Source of the DNA: Vagococcus vulneris
GTDB lineage: Bacteria; Bacillota; Bacilli; Lactobacillales; Vagococcaceae
Direction: 5' to 3'
NCBI RefSeq assembly: GCF_003950515.1
Contig: NZ_NGJS01000010.1
Span: forward strand, 23,443 to 87,442
DNA: 64,000 bases
Part shown: positions 8,839 to 16,561 of the stretch, in pieces
How the letters are laid out: every line of letters begins with the position of its first letter
Numbering within the stretch: position 1 is the first letter of the stretch
Translations under genes and position numbers: made by a program
Notes under the pieces: generated by a model
Told to the model about the DNA's origin: nothing
Database searches by the model: none
What the model saw: only the letters and a program-made list of their open reading frames with translations

Positions 8839-10395
8839 GTGAAAGTCATAACAAGAGAAGAAGCAGCAATGCTCATAAGAGATAATGATACCATTGCAGC
8901 AAGTGGATTTGAGCTTGCATGTGCTAATGAAGAATTAGCAATCGGTATAGAAAAAAGGTTTTTAGCAACAGGTTCTCCAAAAAATTTGACAGTTGTTCAT
9001 TCAAGTTGTTGGGGAGATAGAAAAGATAAAGGAATGTCTCATTTATCCTATCCAGGATTGCTAAAACGTTGGATTGGTGGAATTGTCAAGGCGTCATCAC
9101 CAAAGCTATCAGATATGATTCAAAACAACCAATGTGAAGCATATAATTTTCCGCAAGGAGTACTGGCTCAACTGTATCGAGAAATTTCAGCTAAGCGCCC
9201 AGGACTTATAACTAAAGTTGGAACTGGGACCTATGTTGATCCGCGAGTGGAAGGCGGTAAGATGAATGAGGTAACAACGGAAGATATTATTGAAGTGATT
9301 AATTTAAATAATGAAGAATGGATGTATTACCCATCTTTCCCTATTCAAGTTGGCATGATTAGAGGTACGTATGCTGATGAAAATGGTAACTTAACTTTAT
9401 CTAAAGAAGGCTTACATATGGAAGTCTTGCCGATAGCTCAAGCAGCCCATAATAGCGGTGGCATCGTTATTGCTCAAGTGGAACGAGTTGTAAAAAATGG
9501 TACTTTAGATCCTAGAGATGTACATGTCCCTGGTATTATTGTTGACTACGTGATTGAGTCGGAACCGGAAAATCATTTTCAAACTGGTACTACACAATAT
9601 GAGCCGGCATTTAGCGGCGAAATTAAGATTCCTATTGATAGTATTCCTAAGTTGCCACTTGACAACCGAAAAATTATTGCGCGTAGAGCGGCTATGGAAT
9701 TGGAAGAAGGGACTGTCTTAAATCTAGGTGTTGGAATTCCAGTAAATGTATCAACAGTAGCAGCTGAAGAGGGCGTAAGTGATAGAATCATATTAACAAC
9801 AGAATCAGGTGCAATCGGTGGCGTACCTGCTGGACTAAAAGATTTTGGACATGCATACAACAGTGAAATGATTATTGATCATCAAGCACAATTTGATTTT
9901 TACGATGGCGGAGGACTTGATTTATCTGTTCTTGGATTAGCTCAGGTTGATAAACATGGTAATGTCAATGTTAGTAAATTAGGTAATCAAGTGATTGGTT
10001 GTGGTGGATTTATTAATATTTCTCAAACAGCCAAAAAATTAGTATTTACAGGTACTTTTACAGCAGGTGGGTTAGAAACAAAAATTGAAGATGGTCAATT
10101 GATTATTTTAAATGAAGGACGCAACAAAAAATTTGTTAACCAAGTAAATCAAATAACTTTTAATGGAGAATTTTCATCTAAACAAAATCAGGAAGTTATT
10201 TTTGTTACTGAACGTGCTGTCTTTAAATTAATTTCTGGTGAATTAGTGCTAATTGAAATTGCACCAGGTATTGATTTACAAAAAGATATCCTAGATTTGA
10301 TGGAATTTGAAGTTAAAATAAGTGAATCATTGAAAAAAATGTCACTAGGTTTATTCCGAGAAAATTGGGATGAACTCGCTGAGTTAATGAGGTGA
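8839..10395 (+). CDS. Family I acyl-CoA:carboxylate CoA-transferase (YdiF/propionate CoA-transferase type)
   Basis: 518 aa with fused alpha and beta halves, the length of YdiF/Pct enzymes. The catalytic glutamate is E322 in TTESGAIGG; the oxyanion-hole region is LNLGVGIPVNV. Such enzymes move CoA from acetyl-CoA or another acyl-CoA to a free carboxylate through a glutamyl-CoA thioester. It is the first gene of the sigma-54 operon. The start is GTG 8839, with a weak AAAGGTAGGT before it and an in-frame stop just upstream. An overlapping ATG at 8837 is out of frame. The acceptor is unknown. With an ammonia-lyase and an enoyl reductase in the same operon, an alpha,beta-unsaturated acid such as urocanate is plausible. 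Confidence 0.88.
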   Translation: MKVITREEAAMLIRDNDTIAASGFELACANEELAIGIEKRFLATGSPKNLTVVHSSCWGDRKDKGMSHLSYPGLLKRWIGGIVKASSPKLSDMIQNNQCEAYNFPQGVLAQLYREISAKRPGLITKVGTGTYVDPRVEGGKMNEVTTEDIIEVINLNNEEWMYYPSFPIQVGMIRGTYADENGNLTLSKEGLHMEVLPIAQAAHNSGGIVIAQVERVVKNGTLDPRDVHVPGIIVDYVIESEPENHFQTGTTQYEPAFSGEIKIPIDSIPKLPLDNRKIIARRAAMELEEGTVLNLGVGIPVNVSTVAAEEGVSDRIILTTESGAIGGVPAGLKDFGHAYNSEMIIDHQAQFDFYDGGGLDLSVLGLAQVDKHGNVNVSKLGNQVIGCGGFINISQTAKKLVFTGTFTAGGLETKIEDGQLIILNEGRNKKFVNQVNQITFNGEFSSKQNQEVIFVTERAVFKLISGELVLIEIAPGIDLQKDILDLMEFEVKISESLKKMSLGLFRENWDELAELMR

Positions 10396-10399
10396 GGGG

Positions 10400-11626
10400 A
10401 TGGCGAAAAATATAAATGGTAAAGAAATCAATCGTTGGGTAGTGCTATTCGCATCAGTTGGTATTATTGTTTGTCAAGGTGGAATTTATGCTTTTAGTGT
10501 TTTCGCCTCACCAATTGCAAAAGCACATGGTTGGCAAGTATCAGATGTCATGTTTGCTTTTACACTTGCTATTGCGTTATCACCATTCCCAATGTTGCTT
10601 GGCGGAATAATCTCAGATAAAGGAAAATCAAGGGAATTAATTTTCTTCAGCTCAATGTTATTAGCGATTGCCTTTGTTTTAACTGGTTTTTCAACTGCTA
10701 AATGGATGCTTTATCTAAATTATGGTATTTTAGGCGGTTTTGGGTTGAATTTAGGATATATCGCGTGTATCAATAATTCAATCCGTTTTTTCCCTGATAA
10801 AAAAGGATTAGCGTCGGGGACGGTTATTACAGGTATCGGTTTAGGAACCATGATTTTTGCACCATTTTCAGCATGGTTGATTGGTAAATTTGACATTAAA
10901 ATGACGTTTGTTATTCTCGGCATTATTTATGCAGTTATTTCAGTTATCTGCAGTCTTTTAATTCAGAATGCACCAATTGAAAGAAAAGAAGCAGAAGAAA
11001 TATCAACCTCCAAAAATGGTTATGTTAAGAATTTAAATTGGAAACAAATTCTTAAGAAGCCGATGTTTTATATAATTGTTCTGATTTATGGAGCAGGTGG
11101 ATTTTCTGGATTGATGATTTCATCAAATGCAGCGGATATTGGTGAGAGTATGTTCCAGTTAACGCCGATTATTGCGGCAACATTCGTCAGTGTTTATGCT
11201 TTTTGTAATTGTATTGGACGAGTAATTTGGGGCGGTTTATCAGACAAATTAACACGATCAATTACTATGATGATTATCTTTGTTTTTATTGGTATCTCAG
11301 CATTATCCTTTATTTTCGTTCATTCTGTTGTAGGATTTGCAATCGGAATGATAGGTTTTGGTTTATGTGAGGGTGGTGTCAATGCGTTAATGCCGCCGTT
11401 AACAATGGATAGTTTTGGTGATAAATATCAAGGTGTAAATTATTCGTTCGTATTTGCAGGATATTCAATAGCGGCTATGATAGCCCCAAAATTATCAGCA
11501 TCAATTGCTGAGAAAAATGGTGGAGATTTTACCCAAGCGTTTATTGTCGGACTTGCGATGGCAATTTTCGGATTTATTCTAACAGTTTGTTATAAAAAAT
11601 TATTATCAAATCAATTAAAGAATTAA
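10400..11626 (+). CDS. MFS transporter, OFA (oxalate/formate antiporter)-like
   Basis: 408-aa major facilitator with about 12 hydrophobic segments. N-terminal features (WVVLFASVGIIVCQGGIYAFSVFASPI) and the GLGLG-like helices (YGILGGFGLNLGYIACINNSIRFFPDKKGLASG) are typical of the oxalate:formate antiporter family. Members exchange or import small carboxylates. It starts 4 nt after the CoA-transferase stop, with a strong GAGGTGAGGGG ribosome binding site, so it is translationally linked. In context it should import the substrate or exchange substrate for reduced product; the actual solute is not determinable here. Confidence 0.88.
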   Translation: MAKNINGKEINRWVVLFASVGIIVCQGGIYAFSVFASPIAKAHGWQVSDVMFAFTLAIALSPFPMLLGGIISDKGKSRELIFFSSMLLAIAFVLTGFSTAKWMLYLNYGILGGFGLNLGYIACINNSIRFFPDKKGLASGTVITGIGLGTMIFAPFSAWLIGKFDIKMTFVILGIIYAVISVICSLLIQNAPIERKEAEEISTSKNGYVKNLNWKQILKKPMFYIIVLIYGAGGFSGLMISSNAADIGESMFQLTPIIAATFVSVYAFCNCIGRVIWGGLSDKLTRSITMMIIFVFIGISALSFIFVHSVVGFAIGMIGFGLCEGGVNALMPPLTMDSFGDKYQGVNYSFVFAGYSIAAMIAPKLSASIAEKNGGDFTQAFIVGLAMAIFGFILTVCYKKLLSNQLKN

Positions 11627-11642
11627 TGAAAGGAACTTTATC

Positions 11643-12578
11643 ATGAAAAAAGACATTACAAAAATTTTAGGAATTAAGTATCCAATTTTTCAAGGAGCAA
11701 TGGCTCAAATCTCAAAATATCAATTAGCAGCAGCTGTATCAAATGCAGGGGGACTTGGGATTATTGCGTCGGGAGGTATGAGTGAAGAACAATTACGTGA
11801 AGAAGTAAAAAACTGTAAAAAAATGACCGATAAGCCCTTTGCAGTTAACTTGATGCTGATGGCACCTAATATTCCGGATATGATAAAAGTAGTTGTAGAA
11901 GAAGGCGTAAAAGTTGTCACAACAGGTGCAGGAACACCTAAAAAATATATGGATACTTTCAATGAAGCAGGTATTAAAGTTATTCCGGTTGTACCAAGTG
12001 CAAAAATCGCAAAAAAAATGGAAGATATCGGTGCTGTAGCAGTTGTAGCAGAAGGGTCAGAGGCCGGTGGTCATATTGGAGAACTATCAACAATGGTTCT
12101 TTTACCTCAAGTTGTTGCTGCAGTTGATATTCCAGTTATCGCAGCCGGCGGTATAGCTTTAGGCAGTTCCATAGCAGCGGTTTATGCATTAGGTGCTGGT
12201 GGTGTTCAGGTTGGTACAGCATTTATGCTGGCTGAAGAATGTCCAATACCACAAAACGTGAAAGAGTTTGTAGCAAGCACAGAAGAAATGGATACTGTGG
12301 TTACGGGTAGAAACGGTGGAGCTCCTGTACGTAGCATTCGCAATAAGATGATTGAACAGTACATTAAGTGGGAGAGAGAAAATGTTCCACGCGAGCAGCT
12401 TGAAGAATTAACAATGGGGTCAGCAAGAAAAGCAGCTGCAGGAGATATTGAAAATGGTTCTGTGATGGCTGGACAGGCATCAGGTTTAGTAAGCGAAATA
12501 AAACCAGCAAAAGAAATAATTGAAACAATGTTTAACGATGCAAGAGAAACAATAAAAAATTTAAAGGTTAACTTTTAG
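11643..12578 (+). CDS. FabK-like FMN-dependent enoyl reductase / nitronate monooxygenase family
   Basis: 311-aa TIM-barrel flavoprotein. It is closer in motif content to enoyl-ACP reductase II (FabK) than to nitronate monooxygenases: PIFQGAMA near the N-terminus, DKPFAVNLMLM, GVKVVTTGAG, and EGSEAGGHIG with His at residue 144, the position of the active-site His of pneumococcal FabK. GGIALG and GSVMAGQASGLV are also present. No fatty-acid synthesis gene is nearby. It lies between the carrier and the ammonia-lyase in the sigma-54 operon, so I infer reduction of the C=C bond of an unsaturated acyl-CoA by NAD(P)H through FMN. Nitronate monooxygenase activity is the alternative. Confidence 0.82.
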   Translation: MKKDITKILGIKYPIFQGAMAQISKYQLAAAVSNAGGLGIIASGGMSEEQLREEVKNCKKMTDKPFAVNLMLMAPNIPDMIKVVVEEGVKVVTTGAGTPKKYMDTFNEAGIKVIPVVPSAKIAKKMEDIGAVAVVAEGSEAGGHIGELSTMVLLPQVVAAVDIPVIAAGGIALGSSIAAVYALGAGGVQVGTAFMLAEECPIPQNVKEFVASTEEMDTVVTGRNGGAPVRSIRNKMIEQYIKWERENVPREQLEELTMGSARKAAAGDIENGSVMAGQASGLVSEIKPAKEIIETMFNDARETIKNLKVNF

Positions 12579-12590
12579 GAGGAAAATAAA

Positions 12591-14150
12591 ATGAAAAAAG
12601 CTCAAGATATTAAAACAGTTGTATTAACAGGTGATGATTTAACATTAAACGAACTAGTTGCTATTGCAAGATATGATGCTGTTGTTGAAATTAGCGATAA
12701 AGCAGTTGAAGAAGTAAATCGTGCAAGAAAAATTGTTGATGATATTGTCGACAATGAAATTGTTACATATGGTATTAATACAGGATTTGGTTCATTATGT
12801 AATGTTTCGATTTCAAAAGAAGATTCAATTCAATTACAAGAAAATTTAATCAGAACACACGCCTCTGGTTATGGAGATCCTTTCTCAACAGATATTGTTC
12901 GCGCTATCATGGCTATTCGCGCTAACTCATTAACAAAAGGTTATTCAGGTATTCGTTTATGTGTTATTGAAAAATTGGTTGAAATGTTAAATAAACATGT
13001 GTCACCAATCATTCCAGAAAAAGGCTCTTTAGGGGCATCAGGAGATTTAGCTCCCTTATCACATATGGTATTGCCAATATTAGGTTTAGGTGAAGCAGAA
13101 TATGAAGGCGTTAGAATGTCTGGTAAAGATGCAATGGCTAAAGCAGGTGTCGAAACGATGTCATTGGCTTCAAAAGAAGGGTTGGCTTTAATTAATGGTA
13201 CACAAGCATTAACTGCAACCGGCAGTCTAGCTTTATATGATGCAATGAGATTGTTAAAAGTTAGTGATATTGCTGGAGCATTATCTCTAGAAGCTCAAAA
13301 CGGTATAATTGATGCGTTTGATGAAGAGTTACATGTTATTAGAAATCATCGTGGACAAGTTCAAACGGCTAGTAATATCAGAGCTCTTGTCGAAGGTAGT
13401 ACATTTGTTACAAAACAAGGTGAATTACGTGTTCAAGATGCTTATTCATTAAGATGTATGCCTCAGATTCATGGTGCAAGTAAAGATACAATTAATTTTG
13501 TCAGTGAAAAAGTAGCTATTGAAATGAATTCAGTAACTGATAATCCAATTATTACTAGAGATAAACGTGCAATTTCTGGAGGAAATTTTCACGGACAACC
13601 TATGGCACTTCCGTTTGATTTCTTAGGAATTGGTACAGCAGAAATTGCTAATGTATCAGAAAGACGTTTGGAAAGATTAGTTAATGTGGAACACAGTAAA
13701 TTAAGTTCATTCTTAGTCGCTAAAAGTGGATTAAACTCTGGTTTTATGATTACACAATATGCTGCTGCAGCATTAGTATCAGAAAATAAAATTTTAGCGC
13801 ACCCAGCGTCTGTGGATTCTATTCCATCTTGTGAAAATCAAGAAGATTTAGTAAGTATGGGAACTATTGCTGCGCGTAAAGCTAAAGAGATTGGAAAAAA
13901 TACATCTCGTGTTGTAGCAACTGAAATTTTAGCAGCATGTCAAGCAATTGATATGAGAGCAGAGAAACAACCAGATCACAAGCTAGGAAAAGGAACTAAA
14001 GCAGCTTATGATGTCGTAAGAAAATATTGTAAATTTATTGATGAAGATAAAAATATCGAAATGTACAAAGAACTTGAAACAATTACTGATCTAATTATGA
14101 GTGATGAGTTCGTTGATGCAGTAGAAAATGCTGTGACAATCAATATTTAA
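12591..14150 (+). CDS. Histidine/aromatic amino acid ammonia-lyase (MIO enzyme)
   Basis: 519-aa member of the histidine ammonia-lyase superfamily. Ala149-Ser150-Gly151 (GSLGASGDLAPLSH) forms the MIO electrophile, and the catalytic Tyr60 lies in YGINTGFG. The selectivity pair is Thr89-His90 (LIRTHASGYG), resembling the Ser-His of histidine ammonia-lyases more than the Phe-Leu of PAL or His-Leu of TAL. NQED near the C-terminal half keeps the Glu used by HALs, but the following residue is Leu where HALs usually have His (NQEDLVSMG). The predicted reaction is L-histidine to urocanate plus ammonia; another aromatic substrate is possible. No hutU, hutI or formiminoglutamate gene lies nearby. RBS AGGAGG; last gene of the operon. 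Confidence 0.9.
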   Translation: MKKAQDIKTVVLTGDDLTLNELVAIARYDAVVEISDKAVEEVNRARKIVDDIVDNEIVTYGINTGFGSLCNVSISKEDSIQLQENLIRTHASGYGDPFSTDIVRAIMAIRANSLTKGYSGIRLCVIEKLVEMLNKHVSPIIPEKGSLGASGDLAPLSHMVLPILGLGEAEYEGVRMSGKDAMAKAGVETMSLASKEGLALINGTQALTATGSLALYDAMRLLKVSDIAGALSLEAQNGIIDAFDEELHVIRNHRGQVQTASNIRALVEGSTFVTKQGELRVQDAYSLRCMPQIHGASKDTINFVSEKVAIEMNSVTDNPIITRDKRAISGGNFHGQPMALPFDFLGIGTAEIANVSERRLERLVNVEHSKLSSFLVAKSGLNSGFMITQYAAAALVSENKILAHPASVDSIPSCENQEDLVSMGTIAARKAKEIGKNTSRVVATEILAACQAIDMRAEKQPDHKLGKGTKAAYDVVRKYCKFIDEDKNIEMYKELETITDLIMSDEFVDAVENAVTINI

Positions 14151-14163
14151 TCAAATAAAATAT

Positions 14164-14203
14164 CTGCAGGGATGATAATCGATGCATGCCTGCAGTTTTT
14201 TTA
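14164..14203 (+). terminator. Terminator of the ammonia-lyase operon
   Basis: CTGCAGG (14164-14170) / CCTGCAG (14189-14195), extended by an inner ATG.CAT pairing, followed by a T-run. Confidence 0.8.
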
Positions 14204-14241
14204 TAATCTATTTATTAAAAATTAGAGTATTTAGTGTTAGA

Positions 14242-14269
14242 ATACATCGATTATATTCTTACGATGTAT
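14242..14269. promoter_or_regulatory. Inverted repeat upstream of the symporter gene
   Basis: ATACATCG (14242-14249) N12 CGATGTAT (14262-14269). A TATAAT (14267-14272) overlaps its right arm, but no -35 stands at the right distance. It may be a regulator site, possibly for an activator. Confidence 0.4.
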
Positions 14270-14305
14270 AATCATTTAGTGAAAGTATGTAAAAAGAGGT
14301 GAACT

Positions 14306-15538
14306 ATGTCAGTTTTAAAAAACTATAAGAGTTCTTTTTTTCTACTTATTGGAATAATAGTTGGTGCTGTCCTAGGGATTATGACTCCTGATTTTGCTAA
14401 ACAGTTAGAGCCGATTGGTCGCTTATTTTTAAATTTTATTTTTGTATTGATTATTCCTTTGGTCTTTACAAGTATGGTGTTAGCGATTGTCAGCAACCAA
14501 AGTATGGAGCGTGTTAAACGAATTTTGGTTTGGACATTAATTGTTTTTGTTGCAACCATTTTAATTGCAACAGCAACAATGTATATCGCAAATCAATTTT
14601 ATAATCCTTTTGATGGACTGGATGTTTCCAAATTAAAGTCGGGGACTGAAGCTGTTAAACAGAATCATGCAACCGAGTCACTTGGAAATGTATTGGTGGA
14701 TACCGTCAGTGTCAGTAATTTTTTGGATCTTTTTGATAAAAGTCATTTATTGGCATTAATTATTTTTGCTTTGTTTTTTGGTGTCGGTATTTCACTAACA
14801 GGCGATAAAGCACAGCCCTTAGTAACTATCATTGAGGCGTTAAATGAGGTTATATTGAAATTAATCTCATTAGTCATGCTTGTAGCACCAGTTGGTTTAG
14901 GAGCTTACTTTGCTTTTACTTTAAGCAATCTTGGTAATCAAGTTTTGGGCGGTTATCTTAAATCTCTTATTATGTATATACTAATCGCATTTTTCTATGT
15001 GATTGTTATTACATCGATTTATGCGTTTTTCGGAGGTGGTTATCAAGGGTTTGTATCATATTGGCGCAATAGTTTGCCAGCTGCATTACAGGCTTTAGGT
15101 ACTAGTTCTAGTGCAGCATGTATTCCGACAAATATTTTAGCACTAAAAAAAATTGGTGTGCCGGAAGACGTGAGAGAAACAGTCATTTCATTGGGAGCTA
15201 ATGTCCATAAAGATGGTTCAGCGATGACAGGTGTTCTTGAAGTTGTTTTACTCTTTAGTATGTTTGGTCGAGAATTGAACTCACTTGAAGCAGCAATGGG
15301 TATTATTGCTGGTGGGTTTTTAGTCGGTGTTGTTATGGGTGCGGTACCTAGCGGAGGATTCACAGCGGAAGTTTTGTTGATATCACTATTTGGCTTACCA
15401 ATTGAAGCGATACCAATGATGGCTGTTATTTCAACCATTACAGATATGTTCGCAACGACTGTTAACTCACTGAGCAACATTACATGTGGTATGATGGTCA
15501 CAAGATTTATTGAAGGCCGAGATTGGTTAAAATCTTAA
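14306..15538 (+). CDS. Dicarboxylate/amino acid:cation symporter (DAACS family)
   Basis: 410-aa GltP/DctA/SstT-type secondary transporter. It shows the serine-rich re-entrant loop (ALGTSSSAACIPTN), the NVHKDGSAM segment of transmembrane helix 7, and the last-helix region with DMFATTVNSLSNI. These elements bind Na+/H+ and an acidic, dicarboxylic or small neutral substrate. The arginine characteristic of glutamate/dicarboxylate binding near the end of helix 8 is not obvious, so serine/threonine or another amino acid is possible. It has its own leader with an inverted repeat and terminators on both sides. It lies between the ammonia-lyase operon and lutABC; a shared physiological role is only suggested by location. 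Confidence 0.88.
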   Translation: MSVLKNYKSSFFLLIGIIVGAVLGIMTPDFAKQLEPIGRLFLNFIFVLIIPLVFTSMVLAIVSNQSMERVKRILVWTLIVFVATILIATATMYIANQFYNPFDGLDVSKLKSGTEAVKQNHATESLGNVLVDTVSVSNFLDLFDKSHLLALIIFALFFGVGISLTGDKAQPLVTIIEALNEVILKLISLVMLVAPVGLGAYFAFTLSNLGNQVLGGYLKSLIMYILIAFFYVIVITSIYAFFGGGYQGFVSYWRNSLPAALQALGTSSSAACIPTNILALKKIGVPEDVRETVISLGANVHKDGSAMTGVLEVVLLFSMFGRELNSLEAAMGIIAGGFLVGVVMGAVPSGGFTAEVLLISLFGLPIEAIPMMAVISTITDMFATTVNSLSNITCGMMVTRFIEGRDWLKS

Positions 15539-15542
15539 TTTA

Positions 15543-15583
15543 AAAGAAGTATTACTTATTTATATTGAGTAGTGCTTCTTTTT
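15543..15583 (+). terminator. Terminator of the symporter gene
   Basis: Imperfect stem AGAAGTATTACT / AGTAGTGCTTCT followed by TTTTTTATA. Confidence 0.7.
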
Positions 15584-15790
15584 TATAATTATTACAAATA
15601 ATTATTTGCTAATGAAATTTACATCAATAAGCTATAAATTCCGTATTTTTGCAGATAACTTGTATTTTTGTGAGATAATAGCCATTACTATATTTATTTA
15701 GAATTAAAATAGTGTTAAAATAAATTATATGAATAATAATTATTATAAATAGATGACTAAAATGAAAGATATCTAATAGGAGGTTCGGAA

Positions 15791-16561
15791 ATGAAAGTAA
15801 GCATTTTTTCTAGTTGTGTAGTAGATTTAATGTTCCCAAATGTCGGAATTGCAATGGTTGAAGTATTAGAAAGGTTAGGCTTCGAAACGACATTGCCAGA
15901 AAAACAAATCTGTTGCGGTCAGCCGACTTTTAATAGCGGTTATGAAGAAAAAAGCTATGCAACTTTTAGAAATCAAATTGATGCATTTGAAGACTCAGAT
16001 TATGTTGTTGGTGGTGCGGGATCATGTGTTGCGATGCTTCGCGAATACCCTGATTTACTTAAAGATAAAGATCCGATTTATTATGAAAAAGCAGTTAAAC
16101 TTGCTGAAAAGACTTATGAATTTAGTCAATTTATTTATAGAGTGGTTGGATTAACGGATGTTGGTGCACATTTAGACGGTAAGGCTACGTATCATCGTTC
16201 TTGTCATATGACAAGATTACTAGGTGAACGAGAAGCTCCGTTTATTTTATTAGATCATGTGGAAGGGTTAGAGATGATTCCATTACCTCACATTAATAAT
16301 TGTTGTGGATTCGGTGGGACTTTTTCAGTTAAAATGCCGGAAATATCTGAAGAAATGGTTACTGAAAAAATGAATGACGTTATTGATACTGGGGCTGAAA
16401 TTTTAATTAGTGCTGATATGGGTTGTTTAATGAATATCGGTGGTAAATTTAATCGAGATGGACACCCGATTAAGATTATGCACATTGCTGAAGTATTGAA
16501 TAGTAATGTGGATGAGACAAAAATTAATAGGCAAGCTATTGCAGCAACGGAGGAAAAATAG
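15791..16561 (+). CDS. lutA: L-lactate utilisation protein LutA (CCG-domain)
   Basis: 256-aa member of the LutA/YkgE family. Two cysteine-rich CCG modules are visible: QICCGQPTFNSGY near residue 40 and NNCCGFGGTFSVK near residue 175. They are typical of heterodisulfide reductase B-like iron-sulfur subunits. With LutB and LutC it forms the non-flavin L-lactate dehydrogenase complex that oxidises lactate to pyruvate. The start has TAGGAGG 7 nt upstream. The stop directly abuts the ATG of lutB, showing one transcript. No lutR or lutP is adjacent. The roughly 200-nt AT-rich leader (15590-15790) has no operator I recognise. Confidence 0.92.
   Translation: MKVSIFSSCVVDLMFPNVGIAMVEVLERLGFETTLPEKQICCGQPTFNSGYEEKSYATFRNQIDAFEDSDYVVGGAGSCVAMLREYPDLLKDKDPIYYEKAVKLAEKTYEFSQFIYRVVGLTDVGAHLDGKATYHRSCHMTRLLGEREAPFILLDHVEGLEMIPLPHINNCCGFGGTFSVKMPEISEEMVTEKMNDVIDTGAEILISADMGCLMNIGGKFNRDGHPIKIMHIAEVLNSNVDETKINRQAIAATEEK

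Noticed and set aside
15043..15501. 152-codon open frame on the minus strand opposite the DAACS symporter gene
   Set aside because: Lies fully within a well-supported gene on the other strand, lacks a ribosome binding site and resembles no family; a shadow frame.
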